Shown: piece by piece, positions 25,272 through 35,050 of the stretch
How positions within the stretch are numbered: position 1 is the first letter of the stretch
Layout: every line of letters begins with the position of its first letter
Source: Selenomonadaceae bacterium
GTDB taxonomy: Bacteria > Bacillota > Negativicutes > Selenomonadales > Selenomonadaceae
Length of the DNA stretch: 52,586 bases
Assembly (NCBI GenBank): GCA_024698045.1
Contig: JAILRS010000003.1
Span: 1-52,586, forward strand
Direction of reading: 5' to 3'
Program-made: the position numbers and the translations under genes
The notes under the pieces: model-generated
Databases searched by the model: none
What the model was told of the DNA's origin: nothing
What the model saw: only the letters and a program-made list of their open reading frames with translations

Positions 25272-25661
25272 GTGAATTACGATATAATGGATACGATAGT
25301 CCGCACGGCAACGGAGGCGATGCGAAATTCTTACGTCTCTAAAGGTTCCATAGTCAGCGGTGCATGTTTACTTGCCTCGGACGGGACACTTTACAGCGGT
25401 TGCTCGATTGACAGCGAAGTACCGGAATTTTGTTTGCCTGCTGAAGTTGTTGTCATTACCAAAGCCATTTCCGAAGGCAAACACGAATTTGATGCGATAT
25501 CAATCGTCGCCGAAATCGAAGGCGTTTACGCTCCCGACGAACGTGCTTACAAATATCTTTCCGAATTCAATATCCCCGAAATTATTTTGGCGGATTTGGA
25601 TGGCAATATGAAGATTATGCCCTTTAAAGATTTACTTCCTTATCAAAACCGATTGAAGTAA
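25272..25661 (+). CDS. Cytidine deaminase-like protein lacking zinc ligands
   Basis: 129 residues, the length of tetrameric cytidine deaminases. The stretch IVSGACLLASDGTLYSGCSI followed by EFCLPAEVVVITKAISEGKH matches the Cdd core. The active-site Cys-Ala-Glu is replaced by Pro-Ala-Glu, with a Cys two residues earlier. The second motif, normally PCGxCRQ, is VYAPDERAYKYLSEF with no Cys. Two of the three zinc ligands therefore look lost, so deamination by the normal mechanism is unlikely. The GTG start has GGGAGG 8 bases upstream and the gene follows mgtC by 21 bases. It may be a nucleoside-binding partner or a decayed enzyme. Confidence 0.65.
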   Translation: MNYDIMDTIVRTATEAMRNSYVSKGSIVSGACLLASDGTLYSGCSIDSEVPEFCLPAEVVVITKAISEGKHEFDAISIVAEIEGVYAPDERAYKYLSEFNIPEIILADLDGNMKIMPFKDLLPYQNRLK

Positions 25662-25677
25662 AAAATTTTTCCGCAAA

Positions 25678-25716
25678 CAAAAACTCCCTCGCGTTACAAT
25701 CGTGAAGGAGTTTTCT
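25678..25716. terminator. Bidirectional terminator between convergent genes
   Basis: AAAACTCC...GGAGTTTT arms with further pairing inside, A-run on the left and T-run on the right. It lies between the deaminase-like gene (plus) and pepD (minus). Confidence 0.75.
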
Positions 25717-25732
25717 TATTTATGATTGCGTC

Positions 25733-27201
25733 TCAAATTTTTTCCAACATGCCGACGATAAATTTTACATGCGGCGCGACGGTATCAAGATGTAAACGTT
25801 CGTTGTAGCTGTGAATATTTTCGTTAGTCGTACCGATTGAAATTATATCGAGCTTCGGATTTTTTTTGATGAGGAAACTTGTTTCGAGCCCGGCATGAAT
25901 TGTCTTTACTTGCGGCGCGAAATTATTCTGCGCAGTGAAAACTTCTTTGGCGATATCCAAAAGTTTGCTGTCGGGATTGAAAATCCATGAGGGCGACGGC
26001 ACGGAAAATTTACTTTCAAACATGCAGAGATGCGCCGCCTGTTTGAATGCTTCCGTGAATTCCTCGACAATTTCATCTGCATTACCGCGCGGCAAAATTT
26101 TCAGCTCTACGATTTTATCATCCATGCGTACCGTACCCAAATTTGCCGAGGCGATAACTTCCGCAGGATCTTCGGGCGACATTATATATACGCCGCTGTG
26201 AATCAATCTGATAAAATTCGTCAGACATTCGTAATCTTTAGCGTGTAGAACTTTATCGGGACGTTTCACTACTTCGGTCTCGATTTTGATATTTGGTTCG
26301 GTCTTTCCGAAAATTTTAATCAATCGCTGTTCGGTTTGACGACAAATCTTGTCGACTTCCTCGGGTTTCAAATCCGTAGCGATAACCATATGTGCGTTGT
26401 TCGGTATGACGTTAAAAGCTCTGCCGCCGTGTAAACTCGATAAGCGCAATTTTCCGCGACTGTTTATCTGCGAAAGAATTTGCACGGCTACTTTGATTGC
26501 GTTGATACGTCCCGAGGAAATTTCTTCGCCCGAATGACCGCCGCGCAATCCGCCGATTTTTATGCTCATATTCGTATAAAGTTTGGTATCGGGACGAACG
26601 TAATGCAATTCGCGCCAAAAAGTAGCGTGAACACTGCCGGCACATCCTGCAACAATTTCGTCGAACTTTTCCGAATCGCAGTTGATAACATAAGTTGCGT
26701 CCGCCAAATATTTTTTGTTGAGACCAATCGCGCCGCTCATACCCTGTTCTTCGTCTGTCGTGATGATTACGCGAAAAGCTCCGTGACTGAATTTATCGCG
26801 CTTATCCGCCAAATACATAATCTCCGCCACACCGATACCGTCATCCGCGCCCAAACTTGTCCCTTCCGCACGAAGAAATTTTTCATCGCGAATCAACTTT
26901 ATCGGGTCGCGTGTCGGCTCGTAATCTCTTCCCTCTTCAGCGACGCAAACCATATCCATATGTGCCTGTAAAATCGTCAGGGGAGAATTTTCCTTGCCGA
27001 CGGTCGCAGGAATTTCGGCGATGATATTTTTATAATCATCCTGCACAACTTTTAGCCCGCGCTCTTCAAAAAATTTTTTCAGGAAATTACTTACAAGTTC
27101 TTCGCCTTTTGACGGGCGCGGAATTGCCGCCAACTTTGTAAACTCGTCAAGTACGTCGTTTAAAATTTTTTCGTCTGAATACGTCAAAACAGTTTCATTC
27201 A
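25733..27201 (-). CDS. pepD: Aminoacyl-histidine dipeptidase (M20 family, PepD)
   Basis: About 489 residues. It is a zinc dipeptidase that cleaves dipeptides such as Xaa-His. Metal-binding motifs are in order: LQAHMDMV, SLGADDGIGVAEIM with the bridging Asp, TTDEEQGMSGA with the catalytic Glu pair, INCDSE, and a C-terminal HAGLETSFLIKK. The lid domain (GGLRGGHSGEEI) is between. The ATG at 27201 gives the usual length; the frame can extend to a TTG at 27247, but neither has a strong ribosome site. It appears to be a single gene. Confidence 0.92.
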
Positions 27202-27449
27202 TAGGAAATAGCGCGGATTGTCGGCAATAAAATTTCGGCGTCGACAATGATTGCGCTGTTCACTTCCTTTCCGATAAAAATGTTATTCGGTACGACTGAG
27301 TCGCAGAAATTACTTTAGGCTTACAGCCCATTGAGATTAGAAAAGTAACGTAATAAATGATAATTTAATTCTGCCAAACTGTTTAAAATCCTGCAGTTGT
27401 AGAAATTTCGCCGTTGTTGTATCATACGCCCAAAGGAGGGAAGTTTTCC

Positions 27450-27695
27450 ATGAACATGGTCGAAGTCGGTGCCGGCGTTATCGCAGGTGCTTTGATAATT
27501 GCAGGTTTGATATTTTTAATCAAGTTGCCGTTTAAAATTCTTTGGAACAGTTTAGTAGGCGGTGCAATTCTTTTGTTTGTGAACTTAACTGGATTAATCG
27601 CGATAAAGATAACATTCATTAATGCGCTGATTGTCGGGGCATTCGGTGTACCCGGATTTATTTTACTGGTAATTTACTTGAAGTTCATCAAATAA
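27450..27695 (+). CDS. Pro-sigma-K processing inhibitor BofA family protein
   Basis: 81 residues, almost entirely two or three hydrophobic segments, ending in the BofA-type FINALIVGAFGVPGFILLVI. In Bacillus, BofA holds back the SpoIVFB protease in the forespore membrane; related proteins are widespread in Firmicutes, also in non-sporulating ones. The ATG at 27450 has AAAGGAGGG 9 bases upstream. The gene is 21 bases before leuS and probably shares its transcript. The 200 bases upstream hold no gene; a candidate promoter (TTGTAG, 17 bases, TATCAT) lies at 27397-27425. Confidence 0.8.
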   Translation: MNMVEVGAGVIAGALIIAGLIFLIKLPFKILWNSLVGGAILLFVNLTGLIAIKITFINALIVGAFGVPGFILLVIYLKFIK

Positions 27696-27716
27696 TTTCG
27701 GAGGATGATTTATTAA

Positions 27717-30188
27717 ATGGAGAAATACAATCCGCAGGAAGTAGAAAAGAAATGGCAAGCGGTATGGGATGCGCCCGATTATTACCGCACGGAAATTGAT
27801 GAGACGCGCCCGAAATATTACGCGCTGGAAATGTTCCCGTATCCTTCTGGAAATTTGCACATGGGTCACGTGAGAAATTATTCTATCGGCGATGTCGTTG
27901 CGCGTTATCGTTCCATGGCAGGATATAATGTCTTACATCCCATGGGTTTCGATGCATTCGGTATGCCCGCGGAAAATGCTGCGATTGCTCACGGCGTTAA
28001 GCCTTCCGATTGGACATTCGCCAATATCAAAAATATGATTGCCCAACAAAAATCAATGGGTCTGGCTTACGATTGGAATCGCGAAGTAGAAACCTGTCGC
28101 GAAGATTATTATCGCTGGACACAGTGGTTATTTGAATTGTTCTACAAGCGCGGTTTAGCTTACAAGAAAGAAGCGGCAGTCAATTGGTGCGACAAATGCG
28201 GAACGGTTTTGGCTAACGAACAAGTTGTCGACGGAAAATGTTGGCGTTGCGATTCCGAAGTACATAAAAAAAATCTTGCGCAATGGTTTTTCAAAATCAC
28301 CGATTATGCCGACGAACTTCTTGCCGATTTGGATAAATTGACGGGTTGGCCGACGCGCGTTAAGACAATGCAAGAAAATTGGATCGGACGCAGTGAAGGT
28401 CTCGAATTTTCTATGGAAGTCCCCGCGATTAACGAAAAAATTTCCGTCTACACAACTCGTCCCGATACTTCTTTCGGTGTTACTTTCCTCGCTCTTGCTC
28501 CCGAACATCCTTTGCTTGAAAAAATATGCGCAGTGAGTCCCAATGCCGACGCGGTTAAAAAATTCTGCGAAGAGGCACGCGCACAAAGCGATATTGAACG
28601 TACCTCGAGCGAATCCGAAAAGAAAGGAATTTTCACGGGCATTTATTGCGTCAATCCTTTCAACGGCGGCAAAGTTCAAATTTGGGTTACGAACTATGTT
28701 GTGTTTGAATACGGCACGGGCGCGGTTATGGGCGTGCCTACACATGACGAACGCGATTGGATGTTCGCAACGAAATACGGATTGGAAAAAATTTGGGTTA
28801 TCGATAATCCGAATAATCCCCTTGATTTCGCGAACATGGATAACGCTTATGTCGAGAAAGTCGGTGTGTTGATTAATTCGGGTGCGTTTACCGGCATGGA
28901 GATGCATAAGGCGATAAGCGCGATAATCGACGAGGCGGAGCGTCAAGGCTTCGGCAAACGTAAAGTAAATTATCGTCTGCGCGACTGGCTTATTTCACGT
29001 CAACGCTATTGGGGTGCTCCCATTCCGATTATCTACTGCGACAAATGCGGCGAAATACTTGTCCCCGAAAAAGATTTGCCCGTCAAACTCCCCGAAGACG
29101 TCGAATTTAAACAAGGCGCGTTAAGTCCGTTATCAACCAGCAAAGAATTTAACGAATGCACTTGCCCGAAGTGTGGCGGTCATGCTCACCGCGAAACCGA
29201 TACTATGGATACGTTTATTTGTTCGTCGTGGTATTACATGCGTTACACCGACGCGCATAACACAGAACGTCCTTTCAATCGTGACAAAGTAAATTATTGG
29301 AGTCCCGTAGACCAATATATCGGCGGTATCGAGCACGCAATTTTACATTTGCTCTACTCAAGATTTTTCACCAAAGTTTTGCGCGATGCCAAATTGCTTG
29401 ATTATGATGAGCCGTTTGAAAATTTGTTGACACAAGGCATGGTCATAAAAGACGGCGCGAAGATGAGTAAATCTTTGGGCAATGTCGTTTCGCCCGAAGA
29501 AATTATTTCGGCTTACGGCGCGGATACCGCAAGATTATTTATTCTGTTCGCCGCACCCGTAGAGCGCGATTTGGATTGGAGCGATGAAGGCGTTCAAGGT
29601 TCCTTCAGATTTTTGAATCGTGTATGGCGTATTCTCGGAATTTTCGGCGATGCGATTGCCAAAGGCGTTGACAATTACGATGCACAGACTTTGACGGCAG
29701 AAGAAAAAGATTTGCGTCGTACACTCCACAAGACGATTAAGAAAGTCACCGAAGATATTCGCGACAGATTTGCTTTCAATACCGCGATAAGTTCCTTGAT
29801 GGAATTGGTAAACGCGATGCACAATTTCCAAGACAAGCCGATTAATCCGAATCTGGCAAGAGAATCCGCGCGGAATTTGCTGTTGATGTTGGCTCCGTTC
29901 GTGCCGCATATCGCCGCCGAATTGTGGAGTAAATTTTTCGACGGTGATGTACATAAACAAAATTGGGCTGTATTTGATGCCGCCGCGATTGTCGAGGAAG
30001 AAACGGAAATAGTTGTGCAGATTAACGGCAAAGTAAGGGATCGCGTGAAAGTTGCGGTGGGTTTGAGCAAAGCCGATTTGGAAAAACTTGCTCCGACGTT
30101 GCCGCGCGTAGCCGAATTAACCGAAGGCAAGACGATTGTAAAAATTATCGCCGTGCCCAATAAACTGATTAACGTTGTAGTGAAATAA
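27717..30188 (+). CDS. leuS: Leucyl-tRNA synthetase
   Basis: 823 residues, normal bacterial length. It charges tRNA-Leu. The class I HIGH motif is [13 protein letters not shown] near residue 45, and KMSKSLGN is near residue 580. Between them are two zinc-type clusters (WCDKCGTVL...[13 protein letters not shown]...CPKCGG), the CP1 editing domain with [20 protein letters not shown], and the [20 protein letters not shown] stretch. The anticodon-binding and C-terminal domains are complete. A GGAGG site precedes the ATG. No T-box leader is seen; the bofA-like gene lies directly upstream. Confidence 0.98.
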   Translation: MEKYNPQEVEKKWQAVWDAPDYYRTEIDETRPKYYALEMFPYPSGNLHMGHVRNYSIGDVVARYRSMAGYNVLHPMGFDAFGMPAENAAIAHGVKPSDWTFANIKNMIAQQKSMGLAYDWNREVETCREDYYRWTQWLFELFYKRGLAYKKEAAVNWCDKCGTVLANEQVVDGKCWRCDSEVHKKNLAQWFFKITDYADELLADLDKLTGWPTRVKTMQENWIGRSEGLEFSMEVPAINEKISVYTTRPDTSFGVTFLALAPEHPLLEKICAVSPNADAVKKFCEEARAQSDIERTSSESEKKGIFTGIYCVNPFNGGKVQIWVTNYVVFEYGTGAVMGVPTHDERDWMFATKYGLEKIWVIDNPNNPLDFANMDNAYVEKVGVLINSGAFTGMEMHKAISAIIDEAERQGFGKRKVNYRLRDWLISRQRYWGAPIPIIYCDKCGEILVPEKDLPVKLPEDVEFKQGALSPLSTSKEFNECTCPKCGGHAHRETDTMDTFICSSWYYMRYTDAHNTERPFNRDKVNYWSPVDQYIGGIEHAILHLLYSRFFTKVLRDAKLLDYDEPFENLLTQGMVIKDGAKMSKSLGNVVSPEEIISAYGADTARLFILFAAPVERDLDWSDEGVQGSFRFLNRVWRILGIFGDAIAKGVDNYDAQTLTAEEKDLRRTLHKTIKKVTEDIRDRFAFNTAISSLMELVNAMHNFQDKPINPNLARESARNLLLMLAPFVPHIAAELWSKFFDGDVHKQNWAVFDAAAIVEEETEIVVQINGKVRDRVKVAVGLSKADLEKLAPTLPRVAELTEGKTIVKIIAVPNKLINVVVK

Positions 30189-30209
30189 ATTCTGTTCGTA
30201 AAAGTTTTG

Positions 30210-30240
30210 TCCGCCCGAATGTTTGGGCGGATTTTTTTTG
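30210..30240 (+). terminator. Terminator after leuS
   Basis: Stem CCGCCC/GGGCGG with an 8-nt loop, followed by ATTTTTTTT. A TATAAT box (30244-30249) begins four bases later. Confidence 0.9.
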
Positions 30241-30272
30241 TAGTATAATCTGCGCAGAAAGGAAGTAGTTTC

Positions 30273-31208
30273 ATGAATCAACTAAAGAAAATCAGCGATT
30301 TCATATCGAAGTACATGGCTCCGTTGGTCATAATCGTCGCGGCGATTGCTCTTTTCATTCCCGATACTTTTAAGTGGGTTGCGCCGAAAATTACAATCTT
30401 GCTCGGCATAGTAATGTTCGGCATGGGTATGACACTCAAGCTCGGCGATTTTAAATTGATACTGCAACGACCGAAAGATGTAATCATCGGGGCATTGGCG
30501 CAATTTACAATCATGCCGTTATTGGCGTGGTGTCTGGCGAAAATTTTCAACCTTCCGCCCGAACTCGCCGCAGGTGTAATTTTAGTCGGAACATGTCCCG
30601 GAGGAACTTCATCAAACGTCATGACTTACCTTGCTCGCGGTGACGTAGCATTATCGGTCTCCATGACGATGACAACAACAATTCTTGCGCCGATTGTCAC
30701 GCCGCTCCTTACTTGGTGGTTGGCAGGTGCTTGGATTGAAATTTCTTTGACCGCTATGATGTTGTCAATCGTTCAAGTCGTCATATTACCTATCTTCTTC
30801 GGCATTGTCTTAAACAGTCTGTTTGAAACGCAGATACAGAAAGTCGTTAAGATATTGCCGCTCGTATCCATAACCGCAATCATCTTAATTGTCGGCGGAG
30901 TTGTCGCGGTAAGTGCCGCGCGTATCATGGAAACAGGTTTACTGATTATGTTGGTGGTAATGTGTCACAATCTCCTCGGCTACGGAATCGGTTTTCTTTT
31001 GGCGAAAATTTGCCGCATGGATATTTCCAAGGCAAAGGCAATTTCAATCGAAGTGGGCATGCAAAATTCGGGGTTGGCGACATCTCTTTCTATGTTACAT
31101 TTCGGAGTCGCCGCCGCGATTCCCGGGGCATTATTCTCCGTCTGGCATAATATTTCCGGTTCGATTGCCGCAAACTATTTATCCGCCAAAATTAACAAAC
31201 AAGATTGA
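30273..31208 (+). CDS. Bile acid:sodium symporter (BASS) family transporter
   Basis: 311 residues with about nine or ten hydrophobic segments. Family motifs are GIVMFGMGMTLKLGDF, VGTCPGGTSSNVMTYLARGD (the first sodium/substrate crossover) and IEVGMQNSGLATSL (the second crossover). BASS proteins take up organic acids with Na+; bacterial substrates differ (bile acids, pyruvate, pantoate and others), so the substrate here is open. It is flanked by terminators on both sides, so it is a single-gene unit. AAAGGAAG precedes the ATG. Confidence 0.92.
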   Translation: MNQLKKISDFISKYMAPLVIIVAAIALFIPDTFKWVAPKITILLGIVMFGMGMTLKLGDFKLILQRPKDVIIGALAQFTIMPLLAWCLAKIFNLPPELAAGVILVGTCPGGTSSNVMTYLARGDVALSVSMTMTTTILAPIVTPLLTWWLAGAWIEISLTAMMLSIVQVVILPIFFGIVLNSLFETQIQKVVKILPLVSITAIILIVGGVVAVSAARIMETGLLIMLVVMCHNLLGYGIGFLLAKICRMDISKAKAISIEVGMQNSGLATSLSMLHFGVAAAIPGALFSVWHNISGSIAANYLSAKINKQD

Positions 31209-31233
31209 TTGATATACCGTAAAAAAATTTCTG

Positions 31234-31273
31234 TCCGCCTGAATTGTTTGGGCGGATTTTTTTCTGCTATAAT
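31234..31273 (+). terminator. Terminator after the BASS gene, fused to an ftsY promoter
   Basis: TCCGCC...GGGCGGA stem and a T-run (31234-31263), then CTGC and TATAAT (31268-31273), an extended -10. The likely -35 (TTGTTT, 31244-31249) is inside the hairpin loop. Confidence 0.75.
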
Positions 31274-31293
31274 CAAGTGAGAATATCCGCATG

Positions 31294-31323
31294 TTGCAGT
31301 AACGGTTAACAATCTGATAGAAT
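31294..31323 (+). promoter_or_regulatory. Second candidate promoter of ftsY
   Basis: TTGCAG (-35, 31294-31299), 18-base spacer, TAGAAT (-10, 31318-31323), ending 20 bases before the ftsY ATG. Confidence 0.5.
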
Positions 31324-31343
31324 ACGCGCAAGGAGGTCATGAC

Positions 31344-32255
31344 ATGGGATTTTTTGACAGACTAAAAGAGGGTTTGACTAAAACTCGCGAAAAATTTATT
31401 GACAAGATTGATGAACTTCTTCACGGCTCGGTTAAAATTGACGACGATTTAATTGATGAGTTGGAAGAAACTTTGATAACAAGCGACGTGGGAATGCAGA
31501 CGACGGAAAGATTAATAACGGGTCTGCGCAAAGGTGTAAGAAAGGCGGAAATAAATTCTGCCGATGACGTGAAAAATTTTTTATCGAAACAAATCCGCGA
31601 AATACTTTCGGAAGAGGAAAGCAGTTTTGTCAGCGTGACGCCGCCGCATGTAATTCTGATGATTGGCGTAAACGGAGCAGGAAAGACAACGACAATCGGC
31701 AAACTTGCGTCGTATTACAGCGAACAGGGCAAACGAGTCATGATGGCGGCGGCCGATACCTTCCGCGCAGGTGCGATAGATCAATTAGAGGTTTGGGCGG
31801 AAAGAACGGGCGCAGCGTTTATAAAACATCGTGAAGGTTCTAATCCGTCAAGTGTAGCATTGGATGCCGCACGTTCCGCCGTTGCTCAAAATATCGACGT
31901 CTTACTTGTCGACACTGCCGGCCGTTTGCAAAATAAATTCAATTTGATGGAAGAGTTGAAGAAAATAAATCGTATCTTGGGCAAAGGCATAAACGGTGCG
32001 CCGCATGAAGTTTTGTTGGTGCTCGATGCCACGACGGGACAAAATGCACTTAGACAAGCGGAATTGTTTTCGCAGTCCGCAGATATTACGGGCATTGTCT
32101 TGACGAAATTAGACGGCACAGCAAAAGGCGGTATGATAATCGGGATAAAGGAACAATTGAATATCCCCGTTAAATGGGTCGGAGTCGGCGAACGCCTCGA
32201 CGATTTGCGCCCATTCAATGCCAACGAATTTGCCGACGCTCTTCTTGGTTTATGA
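31344..32255 (+). CDS. ftsY: Signal recognition particle receptor FtsY
   Basis: 303 residues: short N domain (about 1-90) without the long acidic A domain, then the SRP-type GTPase domain. G1 is MIGVNGAGKTTTIGKLA near residue 110. The DTFRAGAIDQLEVW insertion box, G3 LLVDTAGRLQNKFN and G4 VLTKLDGTAKGG are present. FtsY docks ribosome-SRP complexes on the membrane. AAGGAGG lies upstream of the ATG. It is probably co-transcribed with surE (43-base gap) and the next gene. Confidence 0.97.
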   Translation: MGFFDRLKEGLTKTREKFIDKIDELLHGSVKIDDDLIDELEETLITSDVGMQTTERLITGLRKGVRKAEINSADDVKNFLSKQIREILSEEESSFVSVTPPHVILMIGVNGAGKTTTIGKLASYYSEQGKRVMMAAADTFRAGAIDQLEVWAERTGAAFIKHREGSNPSSVALDAARSAVAQNIDVLLVDTAGRLQNKFNLMEELKKINRILGKGINGAPHEVLLVLDATTGQNALRQAELFSQSADITGIVLTKLDGTAKGGMIIGIKEQLNIPVKWVGVGERLDDLRPFNANEFADALLGL

Positions 32256-32298
32256 CGAAAAATTTTTCAATCCGTGACAGAATTCGGGAGTGATTGAT

Positions 32299-33051
32299 TT
32301 GAAAATTTTATTGACGAACGACGACGGGATATATGCCGACGGATTAAAGGCAATGGCGAAAACATTACAGGCGCACGGACACGAAGTAACGATAGCCGCG
32401 CCGATGAAACAGCAAAGCGGAATGTCACACGCTCTCAGTATTCAACGCGAAGTAGAGTATAAAAAGATAGACAATCCCTACTTTGAGGCATGGGCATTTG
32501 ACGGGACGCCGACTGATTGTGTAAAAATTTATCTCGAGGGTATGACATCAAAAAAATTCGACGCGCTGATTTCGGGAATAAACGACGGCGCAAATTTGGC
32601 AACGGATGTAGTTTATTCGGGAACGGTCGGGGCGGCATTGGAGGGTTATCTACATAAAATTCCTTCGTTCGCCGTGTCGCGCGATAAAGATTCCGTGATA
32701 TCATTTGAGGAAGTAGCGAAGGCGGCAATCGTCTACATGGAGAAAGTTTTATCCGTACACCGCAAATATTTCCTGCATAATCTCAACTTCCCGAAAAAAT
32801 TCCGCGCGGATAAACCGGAATGGCAAATCACTCGTCTGGGCGAACGCGATTACATAAATGCTTTTACCGAACGTGTAGACGAAGAAGGACGGGCGTTTTT
32901 CCGTGTGGGCGGCACGATTTACGATATAGACGACAGCGAAGGCACAGACATTCACGCGATTAATTGCGGCTTCGTATCGGTCACGCCCCTCCACGCCGAT
33001 GCCGCCGATTATGACGAAATAAAAGAACTACAAAAGATTTTCAGAGGTTAA
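32299..33051 (+). CDS. surE: 5'-nucleotidase SurE
   Basis: About 250 residues. It is a metal-dependent phosphatase of nucleoside monophosphates. The N-terminal metal-binding LLTNDDGIYADGLKAM, the SGMSHALSI loop, FDGTPTDCVKI and SGINDGANLATDVVYSGTVG are all SurE signatures. I chose the TTG at 32299, giving the usual KILLTNDDG start, with GGGAG 8 bases upstream; the GTG at 32290 overlaps that site. It lies between ftsY and a membrane-anchored hypothetical gene. Confidence 0.95.
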   Translation: MKILLTNDDGIYADGLKAMAKTLQAHGHEVTIAAPMKQQSGMSHALSIQREVEYKKIDNPYFEAWAFDGTPTDCVKIYLEGMTSKKFDALISGINDGANLATDVVYSGTVGAALEGYLHKIPSFAVSRDKDSVISFEEVAKAAIVYMEKVLSVHRKYFLHNLNFPKKFRADKPEWQITRLGERDYINAFTERVDEEGRAFFRVGGTIYDIDDSEGTDIHAINCGFVSVTPLHADAADYDEIKELQKIFRG

Positions 33052-33056
33052 TTTGG

Positions 33057-34235
33057 ATGGATAACATCACATGGAAAAGACGCGTGGCGGCACGACGACG
33101 CAGACGCAAGAACGAACGATTGTTTTTAATGTTCGTGTTGGTCGTGTCGTTATGCGGCGTGTTTCTTTACTATTCCATTTACACAAAGACGCCCGAATAT
33201 GCAATGCGCGAAGTGATAGCGGCATACAAGAGCGGCGACGCCGATACGGTTCGCAAACATCTTGATTTGAATTCGATTACGCTGAAAGCCTACGACGATT
33301 TGACGAGCGATTTATTTAAGTACGACGAGGAATTGACGGCGGGCGAAAGAAGTCTATTTGAAAATTTCTACGTGTTGATTCGACGGCAGATGTGTAAGGG
33401 TGCAGTCGAGGTCTTAGATAATTACATCGATAAACGCGAATGGATTTTACCGGGCGATATTTTGAAGGGTCGACAATTGGGCGTAGACTACGATTTACTT
33501 TTAGACAGAAGTTTGATTCGGCATACAACGCTTTTGGAATTCGAGGGCGTAGAGTATTCGGGACTTGATGATGCTACGGCGTCATTCAGTGCCGTGGAAG
33601 ATTATTCGCAAGTGCCTTACGTATTCAAAGTCACGCTGAAAGATTTGGCAACGGAAAGCGTAAATGTTGGCGGCAGTGAATTTGAAGTCTTCGGACACAA
33701 ATTTAAATTCCCCGGCTTCACATTCAATATGGGTGGCAGTGATTGGAAGATTGTAAGCGTCGACAACTACCGCGGATATTTGGATGCCGTCAGTCCGATT
33801 CTGCGGAAAAATCTTGCCGAATACATTGACGCTACCTCGGAAATTGTCACCGATTACAATTACACTTTCGCTTCTGCGCAGAATACTTTCATTTACCTGC
33901 AGAAGTCGCCGAGCGGAATCATGACGAATTCTCAGCGGCAAGACGTTGCCTATTACATAAACAACACAATTATCCCTACGCTTGAGGCGCGTCAAAGAGA
34001 GCTTGATGAAATTCCTGTGCCGCAGGGCGCACAATTTTTGGCAGAACTTCGACAGAAATCAACGCGCACATCTGTTCAAGCATGGGCGTATTACATCAAG
34101 GGTATAACGGAAAACAGCGCGACGAATTTGGATATGGCGGCAAGTTTGCATAAACAGGAACTTGTATGCGATCAGAGAATCGAGGAGATAGTCCACAATT
34201 CCGCCGTCACAAAAAATTTGCCCGATATACCTTAA
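33057..34235 (+). CDS. Membrane-anchored hypothetical protein
   Basis: 392 residues. A very basic N-terminus (RRVAARRRRRKNER) precedes one membrane segment (about 22-42, LFLMFVLVVSLCGVFLYYSI). The next stretch, PEYAMREVIAAYKSGDADTV, looks like the start of DUF4878/DUF2939-type extracytoplasmic domains, but I cannot assign the rest. Residues 45-390 should be outside the cytoplasm. The start follows surE by only 5 bases, so it is in the ftsY-surE operon. The function is unknown. Confidence 0.75.
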   Translation: MDNITWKRRVAARRRRRKNERLFLMFVLVVSLCGVFLYYSIYTKTPEYAMREVIAAYKSGDADTVRKHLDLNSITLKAYDDLTSDLFKYDEELTAGERSLFENFYVLIRRQMCKGAVEVLDNYIDKREWILPGDILKGRQLGVDYDLLLDRSLIRHTTLLEFEGVEYSGLDDATASFSAVEDYSQVPYVFKVTLKDLATESVNVGGSEFEVFGHKFKFPGFTFNMGGSDWKIVSVDNYRGYLDAVSPILRKNLAEYIDATSEIVTDYNYTFASAQNTFIYLQKSPSGIMTNSQRQDVAYYINNTIIPTLEARQRELDEIPVPQGAQFLAELRQKSTRTSVQAWAYYIKGITENSATNLDMAASLHKQELVCDQRIEEIVHNSAVTKNLPDIP

Positions 34236-34278
34236 AAGGAGCGACTGCAATTTTTCGCGGTCGCCCCTTAATTTTTTT
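34235..34278. terminator. Bidirectional terminator
   Basis: AAGGaGCGAC pairs with GTCGCcCCTT around a 13-base loop; A-run on the left and AATTTTTTT on the right. It separates the surE-operon hypothetical gene (plus) from the chromate-transporter gene (minus). Confidence 0.8.
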
Positions 34279-34294
34279 ACTGTGAAATTTTTAA

Positions 34295-34855
34295 TCAGCT
34301 GTATTTTTTATCGCGCATGAGGAAGAAACCGATAACGCCGTCAATCGCAACGAGCAACATGATATTTACGTCGAAAAACAAATTGGCTACGAAGGTCGCG
34401 ATAATTATCACGATAGGCAATATCAATTTCTTGGAGAACTGTTTTATCATTAAGTCAATCGCTACGTTGAGTAAAAGAGCGGTCGCGCCGCATTGCATCC
34501 CCTTCAAAACAAGTTTAACGTATTCATTCGAGGCAACTAAATCGTAAAACGAAGCGACGATTGTGATTATAATCAGCGGCGGCAAAACGGTCGCCAACAT
34601 TCCCGTCAATGCGCCCGCAACTCCCGCCATACGATAGCCCAACATTATTGCCGTATTGACCGCCATGACGCCCGGAGTCGATTGCGCGATTGCCACCATG
34701 TTTAAAGTTTCTTCGTCGCTTATCCAATGGTATTCGTCAACATATTTCGCCTTCAGCAATGGAATAATTACGTAGCCGCCGCCGACCGTGAACATGCTGA
34801 TTATGAAAGTCGATTTGAACAGTTGCCAAAAAAATTTCCCGTCGGTCTTAATCAA
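34295..34855 (-). CDS. Chromate transporter, single-domain (short-chain CHR)
   Basis: 186 residues, one CHR domain. Family motifs are FTVGGGYVIIPLLKAKYVDE then YHWISDEETLNMVAIAQSTP and GVMAVNTAIMLGYRMAGVAG. About six hydrophobic segments follow. Short-chain CHR proteins usually work as a pair of two unlike halves encoded side by side. Only one half is present, and no partner lies next to it in this window. The start is a TTG with GGGAGG about 7 bases upstream. The 195 bases up to rny hold the rny promoter and no other gene. Confidence 0.9.
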   Translation of the reverse strand: MIKTDGKFFWQLFKSTFIISMFTVGGGYVIIPLLKAKYVDEYHWISDEETLNMVAIAQSTPGVMAVNTAIMLGYRMAGVAGALTGMLATVLPPLIIITIVASFYDLVASNEYVKLVLKGMQCGATALLLNVAIDLMIKQFSKKLILPIVIIIATFVANLFFDVNIMLLVAIDGVIGFFLMRDKKYS

Positions 34856-34994
34856 TCCGATTCCTCCCGTATTCGTTTGAGTTTAATTTTCTGCGCAATC
34901 AATCCGATATCCTGCCGATAAAAAATAAACTCCCTCAAATAAAATTTAACTGCTGCGGTCAAGTTTTCGATAACCTTTTTTTGGCGTAAAACAT

Positions 34995-35023
34995 TTGACA
35001 TATCCCCTTACAATCTATAAAAT
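34995..35023 (+). promoter_or_regulatory. Sigma-A promoter of rny
   Basis: Perfect TTGACA (-35, 34995-35000), 17-base spacer, TAAAAT (-10, 35018-35023). The predicted leader is only about 20 bases. Confidence 0.7.
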
Positions 35024-35050
35024 ATCGTAGATAAAAGGAAATTAGGGGGG

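Noticed and set aside
27248..27449. Small RNA or T-box between pepD and bofA
   Set aside because: No T-box sequence, specifier loop or clear hairpin is visible; only a candidate promoter is seen.
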